Assembly (NCBI GenBank): GCA_028293645.1
Contig: JAQGOK010000027.1
Location: 1 to 41,783, forward strand
Length of the DNA stretch: 41,783 nucleotides
Direction: 5' to 3'
DNA from: Chthoniobacter sp.
Lineage (GTDB): Bacteria; Verrucomicrobiota; Verrucomicrobiia; Chthoniobacterales; Chthoniobacteraceae
Positions 17,751 to 26,871 of the stretch are shown in pieces (position 1 is the stretch's first letter; every line of letters starts with the position of its first letter). The position numbers and the translations under genes are program-made. The notes beneath the pieces are model-generated. The model did no database searches. It had not been told where the DNA came from and was given only the letters and a program-made list of their open reading frames with translations.

Positions 17751-17779
17751 TTAATGTCACCCGGCCCGGATGGTGTCAA
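17751..17779 (-). promoter_or_regulatory. Sigma-70-type promoter for the proline-rich protein and trxA
   Basis: On the minus strand a perfect TTGACA (17774-17779) is followed by a 17-bp spacer and CATTAA (17751-17756), 19 bp before the ATG at 17731. The -35 and spacing are consensus; the -10 matches at three of six positions. Confidence 0.55.
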
Positions 17780-17846
17780 CACGATTGTCCCCTCGCGCAC
17801 GCCGCTCGCCCCGCACTCGGCTGAAGGCTGCGGGCGGGCTTGAAAC

Positions 17847-17860
17847 CTTGTGCGCACAAG
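17847..17860. promoter_or_regulatory. 14-bp perfect palindrome between divergent genes
   Basis: CTTGTGCGCACAAG is a perfect palindrome located between the divergent proline-rich protein (start 17731) and the epimerase (start 17926). An outer match (GAAGGCT at 17823 and AGCCTTC at 17859) extends the symmetry. It has the size of a dimeric regulator operator, but no second copy was noticed in the window, so function is a guess. Confidence 0.3.
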
Positions 17861-17925
17861 CCTTCGCGGCCGGCTGCGGAACTTTCGCTTGCTGGTTTTT
17901 TTCCGCCGCCGCTACGGTGCCCGCC

Positions 17926-18876
17926 ATGCACATCCTGGTCACAGGCGGCGCCGGCTTCATCGGCTCGCATTTTGTCGAAAGATGCCTCGCGTTGGGGCAC
18001 GCCGTCTCCGTGCTGGACGAGTTTAACGACTTCTACAATCCCGCGATCAAGCGCGCGAACGTCGCCGGCTTTGCGAAGGACGCACCGATTCATGAGATCG
18101 ACTTGCGGGATGGGGACGCGGTGGCCCGCGTCGTTCGCGAGGGCGGCTTCGATACGATCGTGCATCTCGCGGCGCGTGCCGGCGTGCGGCCCTCCATTCA
18201 AGATCCGAAGCTCTACATCGACACGAACATCACCGGCACGTGGCACCTGCTCGAGGCAGCGAAACAAGCGGGCATTGGCCGCTTCATTAACGCCAGCAGC
18301 AGCAGCGTCTATGGGGTTTTGAAGACCGCCCCTTTCCGGGAGGATATGGCGCTGACCGCCACCATTTCGCCTTACGCCGCGACAAAACTCGCAACGGAAC
18401 AACTTTGCTCCAACTACGCGCACCTTTATGGCATGCGCGCTCTGAGTCTCCGCTTCTTCACGGTTTACGGCCCGCGTCAGCGGCCCGATCTCGCGATTCA
18501 CGCGTTCACGCGGAGCATCTGGGAAGGACGTCCAATCAACCAGTTTGGCGATGGCAGCACCCGCCGCGACTACACTTACATCGACGATATCCTGCAGGGA
18601 ATGGTCGCCTGCCTGACCTACCAAGGGGAACTCTGCGATGTCTTCAATCTGGGCGAAAGCCAGACGACGACGCTCAACGAACTGATCGGTTCGATCGAGC
18701 AGGCGCTCGGCAGAAAGGCGACCATCAATCGCATGCCGGAGCAACCTGGCGACGTGCCGCTGACGTATGCCGACATTACCAAAGCGCGGACGCTACTCGG
18801 CTACCGCCCCGAGACGAAGATCGCGGAAGGAATCCCGAAGTTCGTCGAGTGGTTCCACGCGAACCGCCCCGGCTGA
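17926..18876 (+). CDS. NAD-dependent nucleotide-sugar epimerase (UDP-glucuronate/UDP-glucose 4-epimerase-like)
   Basis: A 316-residue extended short-chain dehydrogenase. It shows the NAD-binding GGAGFIG (7-13), the acidic end of beta-2 at D31, SSSSVYG, catalytic Y150-x3-K154 in SPYAATK, and the sugar-binding RFFTVYGPRQRPD and RRDYTYIDD segments. RFFTVYGPRQRPDLA resembles UDP-glucuronate 4-epimerases, but 4-epimerase versus 4,6-dehydratase specificity cannot be fixed. ATG 17926 places the Rossmann fold at residue 1; 52 codons open upstream are unlike the family. It probably supplies sugars for capsule, LPS or exopolysaccharide. It converges on gatA with 12 bp between stops. Confidence 0.87.
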   Translation: MHILVTGGAGFIGSHFVERCLALGHAVSVLDEFNDFYNPAIKRANVAGFAKDAPIHEIDLRDGDAVARVVREGGFDTIVHLAARAGVRPSIQDPKLYIDTNITGTWHLLEAAKQAGIGRFINASSSSVYGVLKTAPFREDMALTATISPYAATKLATEQLCSNYAHLYGMRALSLRFFTVYGPRQRPDLAIHAFTRSIWEGRPINQFGDGSTRRDYTYIDDILQGMVACLTYQGELCDVFNLGESQTTTLNELIGSIEQALGRKATINRMPEQPGDVPLTYADITKARTLLGYRPETKIAEGIPKFVEWFHANRPG

Positions 18877-18888
18877 CCTCCGGCGTTT

Positions 18889-20337
18889 TTACAAGGGCGG
18901 CCGTGCCTTGTGCCAGTCGGTGGACTGCTCGTAGGCGTGCGCGATCTGGAGGAGCTTCGCTTCCTCGAACGGTTTGCCGAGGAGCTGCAGGCCGATCGGA
19001 AGTTGCCGGCCTTCCATCTCGGCGAAACCGCAGGGCAGGCTGAGGCCGCAGATTCCGGCGAGGTTTGCGGCGATCGTGAAGATGTCGGCCAGATACATCT
19101 TGAGCGGATCGTCGCTGCGGTCACCGATGCGAAACGCCACTTCAGGCGAAGTCGGGCAAATGATCGCGTCCACTTTTTCAAAGGCTGCATCGAAGTCGCG
19201 CCGGATCAACGTGCGCACCTTCTGCGCCCGGCCATAGTAAGCTTCCGAATAGCCGCTGCTCAGCACAAACGTTCCGAGCACGATGCGACGTTTGACCTCC
19301 GGTCCGAAGCCTTCCTCGCGAGTGCGCCCGTATTGATCGAGCAAACTCATTGCACCCGCTGCACGGTGGCCGTAACGCACGCCATCAAAGCGGGCGAGGT
19401 TGGCCGAGCATTCGGCCGTGGCGACGATGTAATAGACGCCGACTGCGTGCTCGGTGTTCGGGAGGGAGACCTCGACGATCTCGGCGCCAAGCGACTCGTA
19501 TTGGCGGATGGCGGCGCGAACCGCGGCGTCCACTTGGGGGTCGATGCCTTCGATGAAGTATTCGCGCGGCATCCCGAGACGCAGGCCCTTCAGATCCTGA
19601 CCGAGCAGTGCGGTGTAGTCCGGAACGGGTTCGGACAAGCTGGTGGAATCATGAGGATCGCGGCCGGCGATTGCATTCAGGATCAAACCAGAGTCGCGCA
19701 CGGTTTTGGTGAAGGGACCGATCTGATCGAGGGACGAAGCAAACGCCACGAGCCCGAACCGCGAGACGCGGCCGTAGGTCGGCTTGAGCCCGACGACGCC
19801 GCAAAGCGCCGCGGGCTGACGGATGGAGCCGCCGGTGTCGGAGCCGAGCGCCGCGAACGCTTCGCCGGCGGCGACGACCGCGGCCGACCCGCCGCTGGAG
19901 CCACCCGGAATCCTTGTGGTATCCCACGGATTAAAAGTTGGTCCGAACGCCGAGTTCTCCGTTGAACTGCCCATCGCAAACTCGTCCATGTTGCAGCGGC
20001 CGAAGGGAATGGCGCCGGCCGCGCGCAACTTGCCGATGACGGTCGCATTGTAGGGCGCACGATAGTTTTCGAGCATCTTTGAACCGCAAGTGCACGGTGC
20101 GCCCTCGACGTTGATCACGTCCTTGATCGCGATCGGGACGCCCCCGAGCGGCAGGCTCAAATCGACGCGCTGCGCTTCCTCTTTTGCCGCCGCGAGATCG
20201 CGCGAAAGGTATCCGTGAACCTGCGGATCAACCTGCGCAATACGCGCATCCAGGGCGTCGAGAACTTCGACCGGCGAGACTTCCTTGCCGCGGAGCTTGC
20301 GTTGGAGTTCGGCGACCGAGAGAGCGAGCAGTTCCAT
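18889..20337 (-). CDS. gatA: Asp-tRNA(Asn)/Glu-tRNA(Gln) amidotransferase subunit A
   Basis: The glutaminase subunit of GatCAB, 482 residues, which supplies ammonia to amidate mischarged Glu-tRNA(Gln) or Asp-tRNA(Asn). The amidase-signature triad is intact with family spacing: K72 in GVPIAIKD, S147 in PGGSSGGSA and nucleophile S171 in GSDTGGSIRQPA. It starts 3 bp after the gatC stop, so both are translated from one message. gatB is not in the window. Confidence 0.97.
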   Translation of the reverse strand: MELLALSVAELQRKLRGKEVSPVEVLDALDARIAQVDPQVHGYLSRDLAAAKEEAQRVDLSLPLGGVPIAIKDVINVEGAPCTCGSKMLENYRAPYNATVIGKLRAAGAIPFGRCNMDEFAMGSSTENSAFGPTFNPWDTTRIPGGSSGGSAAVVAAGEAFAALGSDTGGSIRQPAALCGVVGLKPTYGRVSRFGLVAFASSLDQIGPFTKTVRDSGLILNAIAGRDPHDSTSLSEPVPDYTALLGQDLKGLRLGMPREYFIEGIDPQVDAAVRAAIRQYESLGAEIVEVSLPNTEHAVGVYYIVATAECSANLARFDGVRYGHRAAGAMSLLDQYGRTREEGFGPEVKRRIVLGTFVLSSGYSEAYYGRAQKVRTLIRRDFDAAFEKVDAIICPTSPEVAFRIGDRSDDPLKMYLADIFTIAANLAGICGLSLPCGFAEMEGRQLPIGLQLLGKPFEEAKLLQIAHAYEQSTDWHKARPPL

Positions 20338-20340
20338 GCG

Positions 20341-20625
20341 CTAGTCGATCACTTTCGGGACGATGAAGAGGCCGTTCGCCTGACGCGGCGCATTCGCCAG
20401 CGCCTGCGCGGCGGCAAATCCCGGGCGGGCTTCATCTGCGCGGAAGACGTTCGCGACTTCGTTGGAGTGCGCGGTCGGTTCGACACCACTCACATCGACG
20501 GTTTTGAGTTTCTCGACGTGTTCAAGCACTTGCGAAAGCTGCGCCTGAAACCGGGCAACTTCCTCTGCGCTGAGGTGCAGGCGCGCGAGTTGCGCGGTGT
20601 ATCGGACGTCGAAGTCGGCGTTCAT
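20341..20625 (-). CDS. gatC: Asp-tRNA(Asn)/Glu-tRNA(Gln) amidotransferase subunit C
   Basis: The 94-residue GatC subunit, which wraps around GatA and stabilises GatAB. Typical features are YTAQLARLHLSAEEVARF at the N-terminus, the central LEHVEKLKTVDVSGVEPTAH and a C-terminal FIVPKVID. It precedes gatA on the same strand, 106 bp after the small coiled-coil membrane protein. Confidence 0.95.
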   Translation of the reverse strand: MNADFDVRYTAQLARLHLSAEEVARFQAQLSQVLEHVEKLKTVDVSGVEPTAHSNEVANVFRADEARPGFAAAQALANAPRQANGLFIVPKVID

Positions 20626-20731
20626 GAGCCGGCTAGTAGATTGAAAAAGCCGAACGCTGGGAAGGGATGAAATCGGCCAGTTGCCTCAACCCGGTAGCGC
20701 TCTCGCTCTGCCGCCGCCGCACTTTCCCGGC

Positions 20732-21127
20732 TTAACCGAGTGTGACGGTGTAGTAGAGGTAAAGAATGGCTGCGGCGAGGGCGAGCAGCAGGATGAAAAA
20801 CGTCAGACGTCCCTGCCGGCGCTCCGCACGCATCCGCTTGTGCTGCGCCGGTACGGCGACATTCGCCTCGTAGAGATGGCGCGGATCGGGAAGCGCAGAC
20901 AGGTGCAACCGGCGCTTTTCGACGCTGCCGGCACGACGGACCAACTCTTCACGCTGGGCTTGGACTCGTTCCGCGGCAATCCGAGGTGCGTCCTCAATCA
21001 CCTTCTTCATGCGCGCCATTTTCTCCTTCAACTTGCGCTCCTCCTCAGCGAGCGCGAGTTGCCGCGTATCCAACGCAGTGGCAGGACGCGCTTCCGGCTT
21101 GGTTGGGCGCTTGGGACGCGGGGCCAT
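20732..21127 (-). CDS. Small coiled-coil protein with C-terminal membrane anchor
   Basis: A 131-residue protein that I do not recognise. It has a basic, proline-containing N-terminus (MAPRPKRPTKPEARP), a charged helical region at about 20-70 (LAEEERKLKEKMARMKK), and one membrane helix at about 108-127 just before the C-terminus, so it is tail-anchored with most of the chain cytosolic. ATG 21127 is used because the upstream in-frame part overlaps the preceding gene. It starts 5 bp after the stop of a longer protein of similar build, suggesting a linked pair. Confidence 0.65.
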   Translation of the reverse strand: MAPRPKRPTKPEARPATALDTRQLALAEEERKLKEKMARMKKVIEDAPRIAAERVQAQREELVRRAGSVEKRRLHLSALPDPRHLYEANVAVPAQHKRMRAERRQGRLTFFILLLALAAAILYLYYTVTLG

Positions 21128-21132
21128 GGCTC

Positions 21133-21765
21133 TCAAGCAGGACGGGTGAAGACGGCGATGAGAACGACGATCAGAATGATACCGAGACCGAGGAGCGGCA
21201 GGGTGAAGGCGAAACCGCTCTTCAGCCAATACATGAAGTCCTTTTCCTCCGGCGCCTGATATTCCATTTGGAAACCGGCGCTCGCCGCGACGGGATCCCC
21301 ACCGCTGGTGTCGCTTGCGGGGCTGATCCGCGGAATCGACTTGCTGTATTCCGCGCGTGAATCATCCACGGCGCTCAGCGCTTTGTTCAGCTCCTTATTG
21401 ATATCCAGCCCGTCCCAACTCTTCGGGTTGATCGATTCGAGAACGCTCACATGGGACGTGAAGGAGTCGTGAATGCTTTGCAGCAGCTCGACCCTCTTCT
21501 GTGCGTCGTAGGTCTCGCGCTCCAGGACGACGACGGCACGGGTAAATTTCTCCACCATCTCCTGTTTGCCGAGCTGGAGTTGCTCCTGTCGCCGGCTGAG
21601 TTCTTCGAGTTCCCGCTTCTGTTTCTCGATCTGATCCTGCTGCCGTTTGAGCGAGATGAGTTGCTCCTGGGCCTTCTGAACCTGGTTATCGAGATGTTCG
21701 CCGCTGAGGTTGTCGTCGTCGGGCAGATCGAATTGAGGCTCAGAGATTCGCGGGCGTTCGGCCAT
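21133..21765 (-). CDS. Coiled-coil protein with C-terminal membrane anchor
   Basis: A 210-residue protein without a recognised family. Residues 26-95 form a long heptad-rich coiled coil (QKAQEQLISLKRQQDQIEKQ, then KRELEELSRRQEQL), followed by a less regular stretch and a single membrane helix at about 186-206 ending RPA. The N-terminus is acidic with no signal peptide, so the coiled coil is cytosolic. It lies 25 bp after the ABC exporter permease and 5 bp before the smaller coiled-coil protein, all on one strand. Together these suggest a membrane-associated scaffold, possibly serving the transporter; this is inference. Confidence 0.7.
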   Translation of the reverse strand: MAERPRISEPQFDLPDDDNLSGEHLDNQVQKAQEQLISLKRQQDQIEKQKRELEELSRRQEQLQLGKQEMVEKFTRAVVVLERETYDAQKRVELLQSIHDSFTSHVSVLESINPKSWDGLDINKELNKALSAVDDSRAEYSKSIPRISPASDTSGGDPVAASAGFQMEYQAPEEKDFMYWLKSGFAFTLPLLGLGIILIVVLIAVFTRPA

Positions 21766-21790
21766 GGGCGGCGAGTCTAGGAGCAGCAGG

Positions 21791-23524
21791 TCAGATTTCC
21801 AGATTTTTCACGCGCCGGAACGCACTTATCAACGGGCCGAAGAGCACCACGGCACTTAACAGCCCGGCGAGGCCCAAAATGAGTGCATCCGGAAGGAGTC
21901 GCGCGTCGGGGAGGATGGTCATTTCCGGCACTCTGCGCAAGTCGTGCAGGGCGGCCAGCGCCACGAAGAGCGTGATGTAAATGAAGCTCACAACGAGGCA
22001 GAGCGTTCCCCCGAACCCACTGACAATCTTGCTCGGATTGTCTTCCTTGAAGTTGGGAAACAGCGCGCCAAGCCCGACTGCGAGACCGCTCAGCGTGGCG
22101 CTCATTACCGCGATCGCGATCGCAAAGAAGATCACCTTCGGCCACGGCAAATGCAGCATCAGACTCGACGCGGTCATGAGGCTGGTCGTGATGGTCGTGG
22201 CGGTGATCGAGCTCATCCAGAACTTCTGGAGCAACACCGTCGGAAGTCCCACTGGCGCAAGTCCAAGAATCCAGAGTCGGCGACCTTCGAGGGAGAATTG
22301 GGGGAAGACGAACCGCGTCGTCAGGGTGGAGAGCGTCAGAGCGGAAGCCGCGAGGTTGAGGTAACTGATCATCGTCTCCCAAAACGTGTTTTGGAAATCG
22401 AAGGCCACGTTGCGCAGGTTCAGCACGTAAATGCAGAGCAGCCCGAAAAAGATCATGAACTGAATCCATTGCGTTGGGTCGCGCCAAAAGAGCCGCAGAT
22501 CCTTGAGCACCAATGCCGCAACCGGTGGGGAGAACGGCCGCAATAGATCCGTCGCGAGTTCCATGGCCGTCCGACGCCGATGGCGCTTTCGCTTGGCCTC
22601 AGCCTCGCGCTGGAAACGCTCGGCCCGCGAACTCAAGGCAATCGACCAACTGCCGTAAAAGAACCGCCCGACAACTTCAAACCCGACCAGCAAGCCCATC
22701 AAGGCGTTGCTCAGCAGCAGCAGGAAGAAGAACATGCCCTGGCGCGTGAGGCCTTCGCTCCAGGAAAGGACCGACTGCGCGAGCCACGCGCTCGGCAGCA
22801 ACGGATTCACGGAGAGGCGCGTGTGACGCAGCAATTGGTGAAACGACAGCACGTCCTGCGAATTGGCGGCTTCGGCATCGGTCACCGGTTTGATTCCGAC
22901 CACCATCAGAATGATGATCGCGAAGGCGATAAACAGGGCGTATTTCTGGACTCTCGGCCGGCTGAGCACGCGCACGAGAAACATGATGATCCATGAACCT
23001 GCGAGTGCCGGCAGCACGACGAAGGGAAGGTAGGCGAGCGCGATCTGTGGGTAGAAAAGGAGCGGCACATCATGCACGCGTCCGTAGCCAAGCATCATCG
23101 GAGCGCTGAGAAAAATGAGCGCCCAGCTCGAGACCACCAGTGCTTCGAAAAACTTCCACCGATAGATCTGAAAGTGGGGTAACGGCAGCGTGAGGAACCA
23201 CGCCGTCTCGCGGTTTTTGAAAAGCGTCGAGTAGCCGATGATGAGGTTGGAGAAGACCAACATCACAAAGAAGAACCCGAAGATCAGGTAGAGGATCCGT
23301 TGGGAAAGGAGGCTGCCGACGAGCGGGAAGTTGTGCAGGTACGAGAGTCCTGCCTGGAAGAGCCAGTAACCGACGCCAAGGTAGCCGATCACAAAACTGC
23401 CGAGCACGAGCAGGAGCAACGGCGCCTCGCGGCGGACCTTTTTCACTCGCGCGCAGGTGGAACGCCAATGAACCCAGAGCAGAAGCCGAAAAAGGCCGAA
23501 GGCGCTGAGCGGGGGGAGAGCCAT
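21791..23524 (-). CDS. ABC exporter permease (ABC-2 type, putative ABC exporter family)
   Basis: A 577-residue polytopic membrane protein resembling the fused, two-half 'putative ABC exporter' permeases. It has many hydrophobic helices in two sets separated by a basic cytosolic loop (AERFQREAEAKRKRHRRRTA), and shows the family-like KNRETAWFLTLPLP after the first helices and a second-half LVLKDLRLFWRDPTQW. The matching ATPase is not in the window. Start at 23524 (MALPPLSAFGLFRLL) is preferred over an open extension of 21 codons. The substrate is unknown. It heads a likely operon with the two coiled-coil proteins and perhaps gatCA. Confidence 0.75.
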   Translation of the reverse strand: MALPPLSAFGLFRLLLWVHWRSTCARVKKVRREAPLLLLVLGSFVIGYLGVGYWLFQAGLSYLHNFPLVGSLLSQRILYLIFGFFFVMLVFSNLIIGYSTLFKNRETAWFLTLPLPHFQIYRWKFFEALVVSSWALIFLSAPMMLGYGRVHDVPLLFYPQIALAYLPFVVLPALAGSWIIMFLVRVLSRPRVQKYALFIAFAIIILMVVGIKPVTDAEAANSQDVLSFHQLLRHTRLSVNPLLPSAWLAQSVLSWSEGLTRQGMFFFLLLLSNALMGLLVGFEVVGRFFYGSWSIALSSRAERFQREAEAKRKRHRRRTAMELATDLLRPFSPPVAALVLKDLRLFWRDPTQWIQFMIFFGLLCIYVLNLRNVAFDFQNTFWETMISYLNLAASALTLSTLTTRFVFPQFSLEGRRLWILGLAPVGLPTVLLQKFWMSSITATTITTSLMTASSLMLHLPWPKVIFFAIAIAVMSATLSGLAVGLGALFPNFKEDNPSKIVSGFGGTLCLVVSFIYITLFVALAALHDLRRVPEMTILPDARLLPDALILGLAGLLSAVVLFGPLISAFRRVKNLEI

Positions 23525-23622
23525 GGAGCAGTGCAGAGATAGCACGCCTCGCCAAACCCGAAACTGCGAAGCGCAGCCGGAGCGCACTTTCCGGGTCAGG
23601 CGCAGCTCTGAAACGGAAGCGT

Positions 23623-26600
23623 TTAGTGCGCTACCAGCTCCGGCTCGCCGATCGGCTCCGCAACTTTGGTCCGCTCGATCTTCCCGTCTCCTCCCTTTTT
23701 ACCCCGCCCACGGATCACGACGTAAAAAACCGGCGTGAGCAACAGACCGAAGAACGTCACTCCCAACATTCCCCAGAACACCGCCGTCCCCAGTGCTCGC
23801 CGCATTTCCGAGCCGGCGCCAGTCGCGAGCGCGAGCGGCACAACCCCGAGAATGAACGCAAGCGAGGTCATCAAGATCGGCCTCAAGCGGAGCCGGGCGG
23901 CTTCGACTGCGGCCTCGATCGCGCTCCTGCCGGAGTCTTGAAGCTGCTTCGCGAATTCGATGATCAGAATGGCATTTTTCGAGGCGAGACCGACGAGCAC
24001 GACCAGGCCGACTTGCGTGAAGATGTTGTTGTCCTGTCCTGCCGCCCAAACGCCCGCGAGCGCACTGAGCAGACACATCGGCACGATCAGGATGACGGCC
24101 AGCGGCAGGCCCCAGCTTTCGTATTGCGCCGCGAGCACGAGGAAGACGAAGAGCACGCAAAGCGGGAAGACGTAAACAATGGTGTTGCCCGCCAGGATTT
24201 GCTGGAGCGTCAGGTCGGTCCATTCGAACGAGAATCCACTCGGCAACTCGCGCTCGGCGATCCGCTCCACGGTCGCGATCATTTCCCCGGAGCTCGTGCC
24301 TGGCAGCGTGTTCCCGGTCACGTCAGCGCTCGTGAACATATTGTAGCGCTGGACGCGGTCCGGCCCGCCGATGCGTTGCACGTTTACGAGCGAACCGAGC
24401 GGCACCATTTCGCCCGCGCGGTTGCGCGTTTGCAGGCGCGGCACGTCTTCGGGCGCGTTGCGAAACTCCGGCTCAGCCATGGCAAAGACCTGATACGTCC
24501 GGCCGAACAAATTGAAGTCGTTGACGTAAACGGAACCGAGCGAAGTCTGCAGCGTCTCGTTCAAGTCCGCGAGCGAGACACCGAGGTTCTTCGCCGCCGC
24601 GCGGTCGATATCGATGAAATACTGCGGCGTGTTCGGACGAAAACCGGTGAGCAGCGAGGTGAAGGCAGGTTCCTTCGCGATGCTGTCCATGAGCTTGCGC
24701 GTGGCGGCTTCCAGAGCGGCAAGTCCGGCCCCATCGAGATCCTGCACCTGGATTTTAAATCCGCCCGAGTTGCCGAGCCCGCGGAGTGGTGGCGGCGGAA
24801 GCACCAGGACCCGCGCTTCTTTGATCGCGGAAAACTTCTGCCGCAGGGTGTTCATCAACGCCTGCGATGTCAGCGACTTGTCTTTTCGTTTGTCGAAATC
24901 CTCCGGGATGATGAACGCGGCACCGACGTTGGATTGGTTCGCCTGGAGCACGCTGGAATAGCCGCTGATTGCAAAGGTGTGCGCCACTCCGGGCGTCTCC
25001 CGGGCGATCGCATCGATGCGCCGGACCACGTCGTCGGTGCGCGGAAAAGACGCACCGTCCGGCAGCTGGATGACCACCAGAAAGTAGCCCATGTCCTGTA
25101 GCGGAATGAATCCGACCGGCACGCGGGTGAAGGTGAATACCGTCAACCCCAGCAGCCCGACGTAGGCGATCAGCGCCAGCACCGTATGGCGGACGAGCCC
25201 GCGAACCACCCGCGCGTAGAAGTGCGCGAGCCGTTCAAAGCCCGCGTTGAACTTCTCGAAGAACCAATGGATTGGCCGGAGCAGGTCGCGCTTCTTCCTG
25301 GCGGGCGAAACGGCCGTGCCATCGCCGCTGCTTCCGGGTGCGTCGTGAGCCGATTTCGGCCCATGCTGCCGGAGCAGCAGCGCGGCGAGGGCAGGAGAAA
25401 GCGTCAACGCGTTGAACGCCGAGATCACGGTCGCCGTGGCGATGGTGAGCGCGAACTGTTTGTAGAACTGGCCGGTGATACCCCCCAGGAATGCGACCGG
25501 TACAAACACGGCGCAGAGCACCACCGCGATGGCGACGAGCGCGCCGGAGACTTCGTTCATCGCCTTCAGCACCGCATCCCGCCGCTTCATGCCCTGCGAG
25601 AGATAACGCTCCACGTTTTCCACCACAACGATCGCATCATCGACCACGATGCCGATCGCGAGCACCAGCCCAAAAAGGGAGAGATTGTTCAGCGACGAAC
25701 CGAGCAACTTCATCACCGCGAACGTGCCGATGAGCGACACGGGCACCGCGATCAGCGGGATGATCGACGCCCGCCAGGTCTGCAAGAACAAGATCACCAC
25801 GAGCACTACGAGCGCGATCGCTTCGATTAGTGTGTGCAGCACCGATTCGAACGATTGCCGGACGAAGCGCGTCGGGTCGTAGTTAATCGAATAATCGACG
25901 CCCGGCGGGAAGCGTTCCTTGAGCTTCCCCATCTCGGCGTAAACGGCGTCCGCCGTCGTGAGCGCGTTCGTGCCGGGAAGCTGAAAGACGCGGAGTGAAA
26001 TGGCGTTCGCGCCATCACGGTAGCTCTTCACCGCATAATCGCGGGCGCCCAGTTCCACTCGCGCGACATCACGCACGCGGATGACATCACCGTTTACGCC
26101 CGTGCGGACCACGATCTCGCCAAACTCCTCGGTCTTCTGCAGCCGACCTTGCGCCGTCAAAGTGTATTGGAACTCAGTACCAGCGGGCGCCGGCTCCTGC
26201 CCGAGCGCCCCTGCAGCGACCTGCACGTTCTGCTCCCGGATCGCGCGCACCACGTCGCCGGGTGTGAGCTGGCGCGCGGCAAGTTTGTTGGGATCGAGCC
26301 AGATCCGCATCGTGAAATCCTGACCGCCGATCGTGTTCGCATCCGCCACGCCGGGCAGCCGCGCGATCCGGTTCTGCACCTGAAGTGTGACGTAGTTGGC
26401 GAGATAGAAGGTGTCGCGCGTTCCGTCGGGCGAATAGAACTGCACGGCTAGCGTGAGGTCGGGCGACTGCTTCTTCGCGGTGACGCCAAGCCGGCGCACA
26501 TCCTCGGGGAGCCGCGGCAACGCGGAGTTGACGCGGTTTTGCACCTGCACCTGCGCGTCATCGAGATTCGTCCCGAGCTTGAAAGTGACGACGAGCTGAA

Positions 26601-26868
26601 GCCGTCCGTCGCTCGTTCCGGACGAGGACATGTAGAGCATGTTCTCAACGCCATTGATCTCCTGTTCGAGCGGCGCCGCGAGCGTCTCGGAAACCGTCTG
26701 CGCATTCGCACCCGGATACGACGCGGAAACGATTACGGTCGGCGGAATAACCTCGGGATACTGCGAGATCGGAAGCTGGAAAAACGCCAGCGCGCCCATC
26801 AGCGTGATCACGATCGAGATCACGGCCGCGAACACCGGCCGATCGACGAAGAAGCGCGGAATATTCAT
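23623..26868 (-). CDS. RND multidrug efflux permease (HAE1/AcrB family)
   Basis: A full-length 1081-residue proton-driven RND inner-membrane pump. It begins MNIPRFFVDRPVFAAVISIV as AcrB-type pumps do. The proton-relay residues are present: the Asp pair in GIVVDDAIVVVENV (TM4) and the lysine in GLASKNAILIIEFA (TM10). Periplasmic porter segments and GFIPLQDMGYF after TM7 are normal. A cytosolic loop near the middle (AHDAPGSSGDGTAVSP) is slightly longer than usual. It starts 3 bp after the adaptor stop. Drug or envelope substrates cannot be predicted. No outer-membrane TolC-type gene is in the window. Confidence 0.95.
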   Translation of the reverse strand: MNIPRFFVDRPVFAAVISIVITLMGALAFFQLPISQYPEVIPPTVIVSASYPGANAQTVSETLAAPLEQEINGVENMLYMSSSGTSDGRLQLVVTFKLGTNLDDAQVQVQNRVNSALPRLPEDVRRLGVTAKKQSPDLTLAVQFYSPDGTRDTFYLANYVTLQVQNRIARLPGVADANTIGGQDFTMRIWLDPNKLAARQLTPGDVVRAIREQNVQVAAGALGQEPAPAGTEFQYTLTAQGRLQKTEEFGEIVVRTGVNGDVIRVRDVARVELGARDYAVKSYRDGANAISLRVFQLPGTNALTTADAVYAEMGKLKERFPPGVDYSINYDPTRFVRQSFESVLHTLIEAIALVVLVVILFLQTWRASIIPLIAVPVSLIGTFAVMKLLGSSLNNLSLFGLVLAIGIVVDDAIVVVENVERYLSQGMKRRDAVLKAMNEVSGALVAIAVVLCAVFVPVAFLGGITGQFYKQFALTIATATVISAFNALTLSPALAALLLRQHGPKSAHDAPGSSGDGTAVSPARKKRDLLRPIHWFFEKFNAGFERLAHFYARVVRGLVRHTVLALIAYVGLLGLTVFTFTRVPVGFIPLQDMGYFLVVIQLPDGASFPRTDDVVRRIDAIARETPGVAHTFAISGYSSVLQANQSNVGAAFIIPEDFDKRKDKSLTSQALMNTLRQKFSAIKEARVLVLPPPPLRGLGNSGGFKIQVQDLDGAGLAALEAATRKLMDSIAKEPAFTSLLTGFRPNTPQYFIDIDRAAAKNLGVSLADLNETLQTSLGSVYVNDFNLFGRTYQVFAMAEPEFRNAPEDVPRLQTRNRAGEMVPLGSLVNVQRIGGPDRVQRYNMFTSADVTGNTLPGTSSGEMIATVERIAERELPSGFSFEWTDLTLQQILAGNTIVYVFPLCVLFVFLVLAAQYESWGLPLAVILIVPMCLLSALAGVWAAGQDNNIFTQVGLVVLVGLASKNAILIIEFAKQLQDSGRSAIEAAVEAARLRLRPILMTSLAFILGVVPLALATGAGSEMRRALGTAVFWGMLGVTFFGLLLTPVFYVVIRGRGKKGGDGKIERTKVAEPIGEPELVAH

Positions 26869-26871
26869 GCG

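Noticed and set aside
23626-25101. 491-codon plus-strand open frame antisense to the RND pump
   Set aside because: His/Arg/Glu-rich translation typical of an antisense frame; the RND gene is unmistakable.
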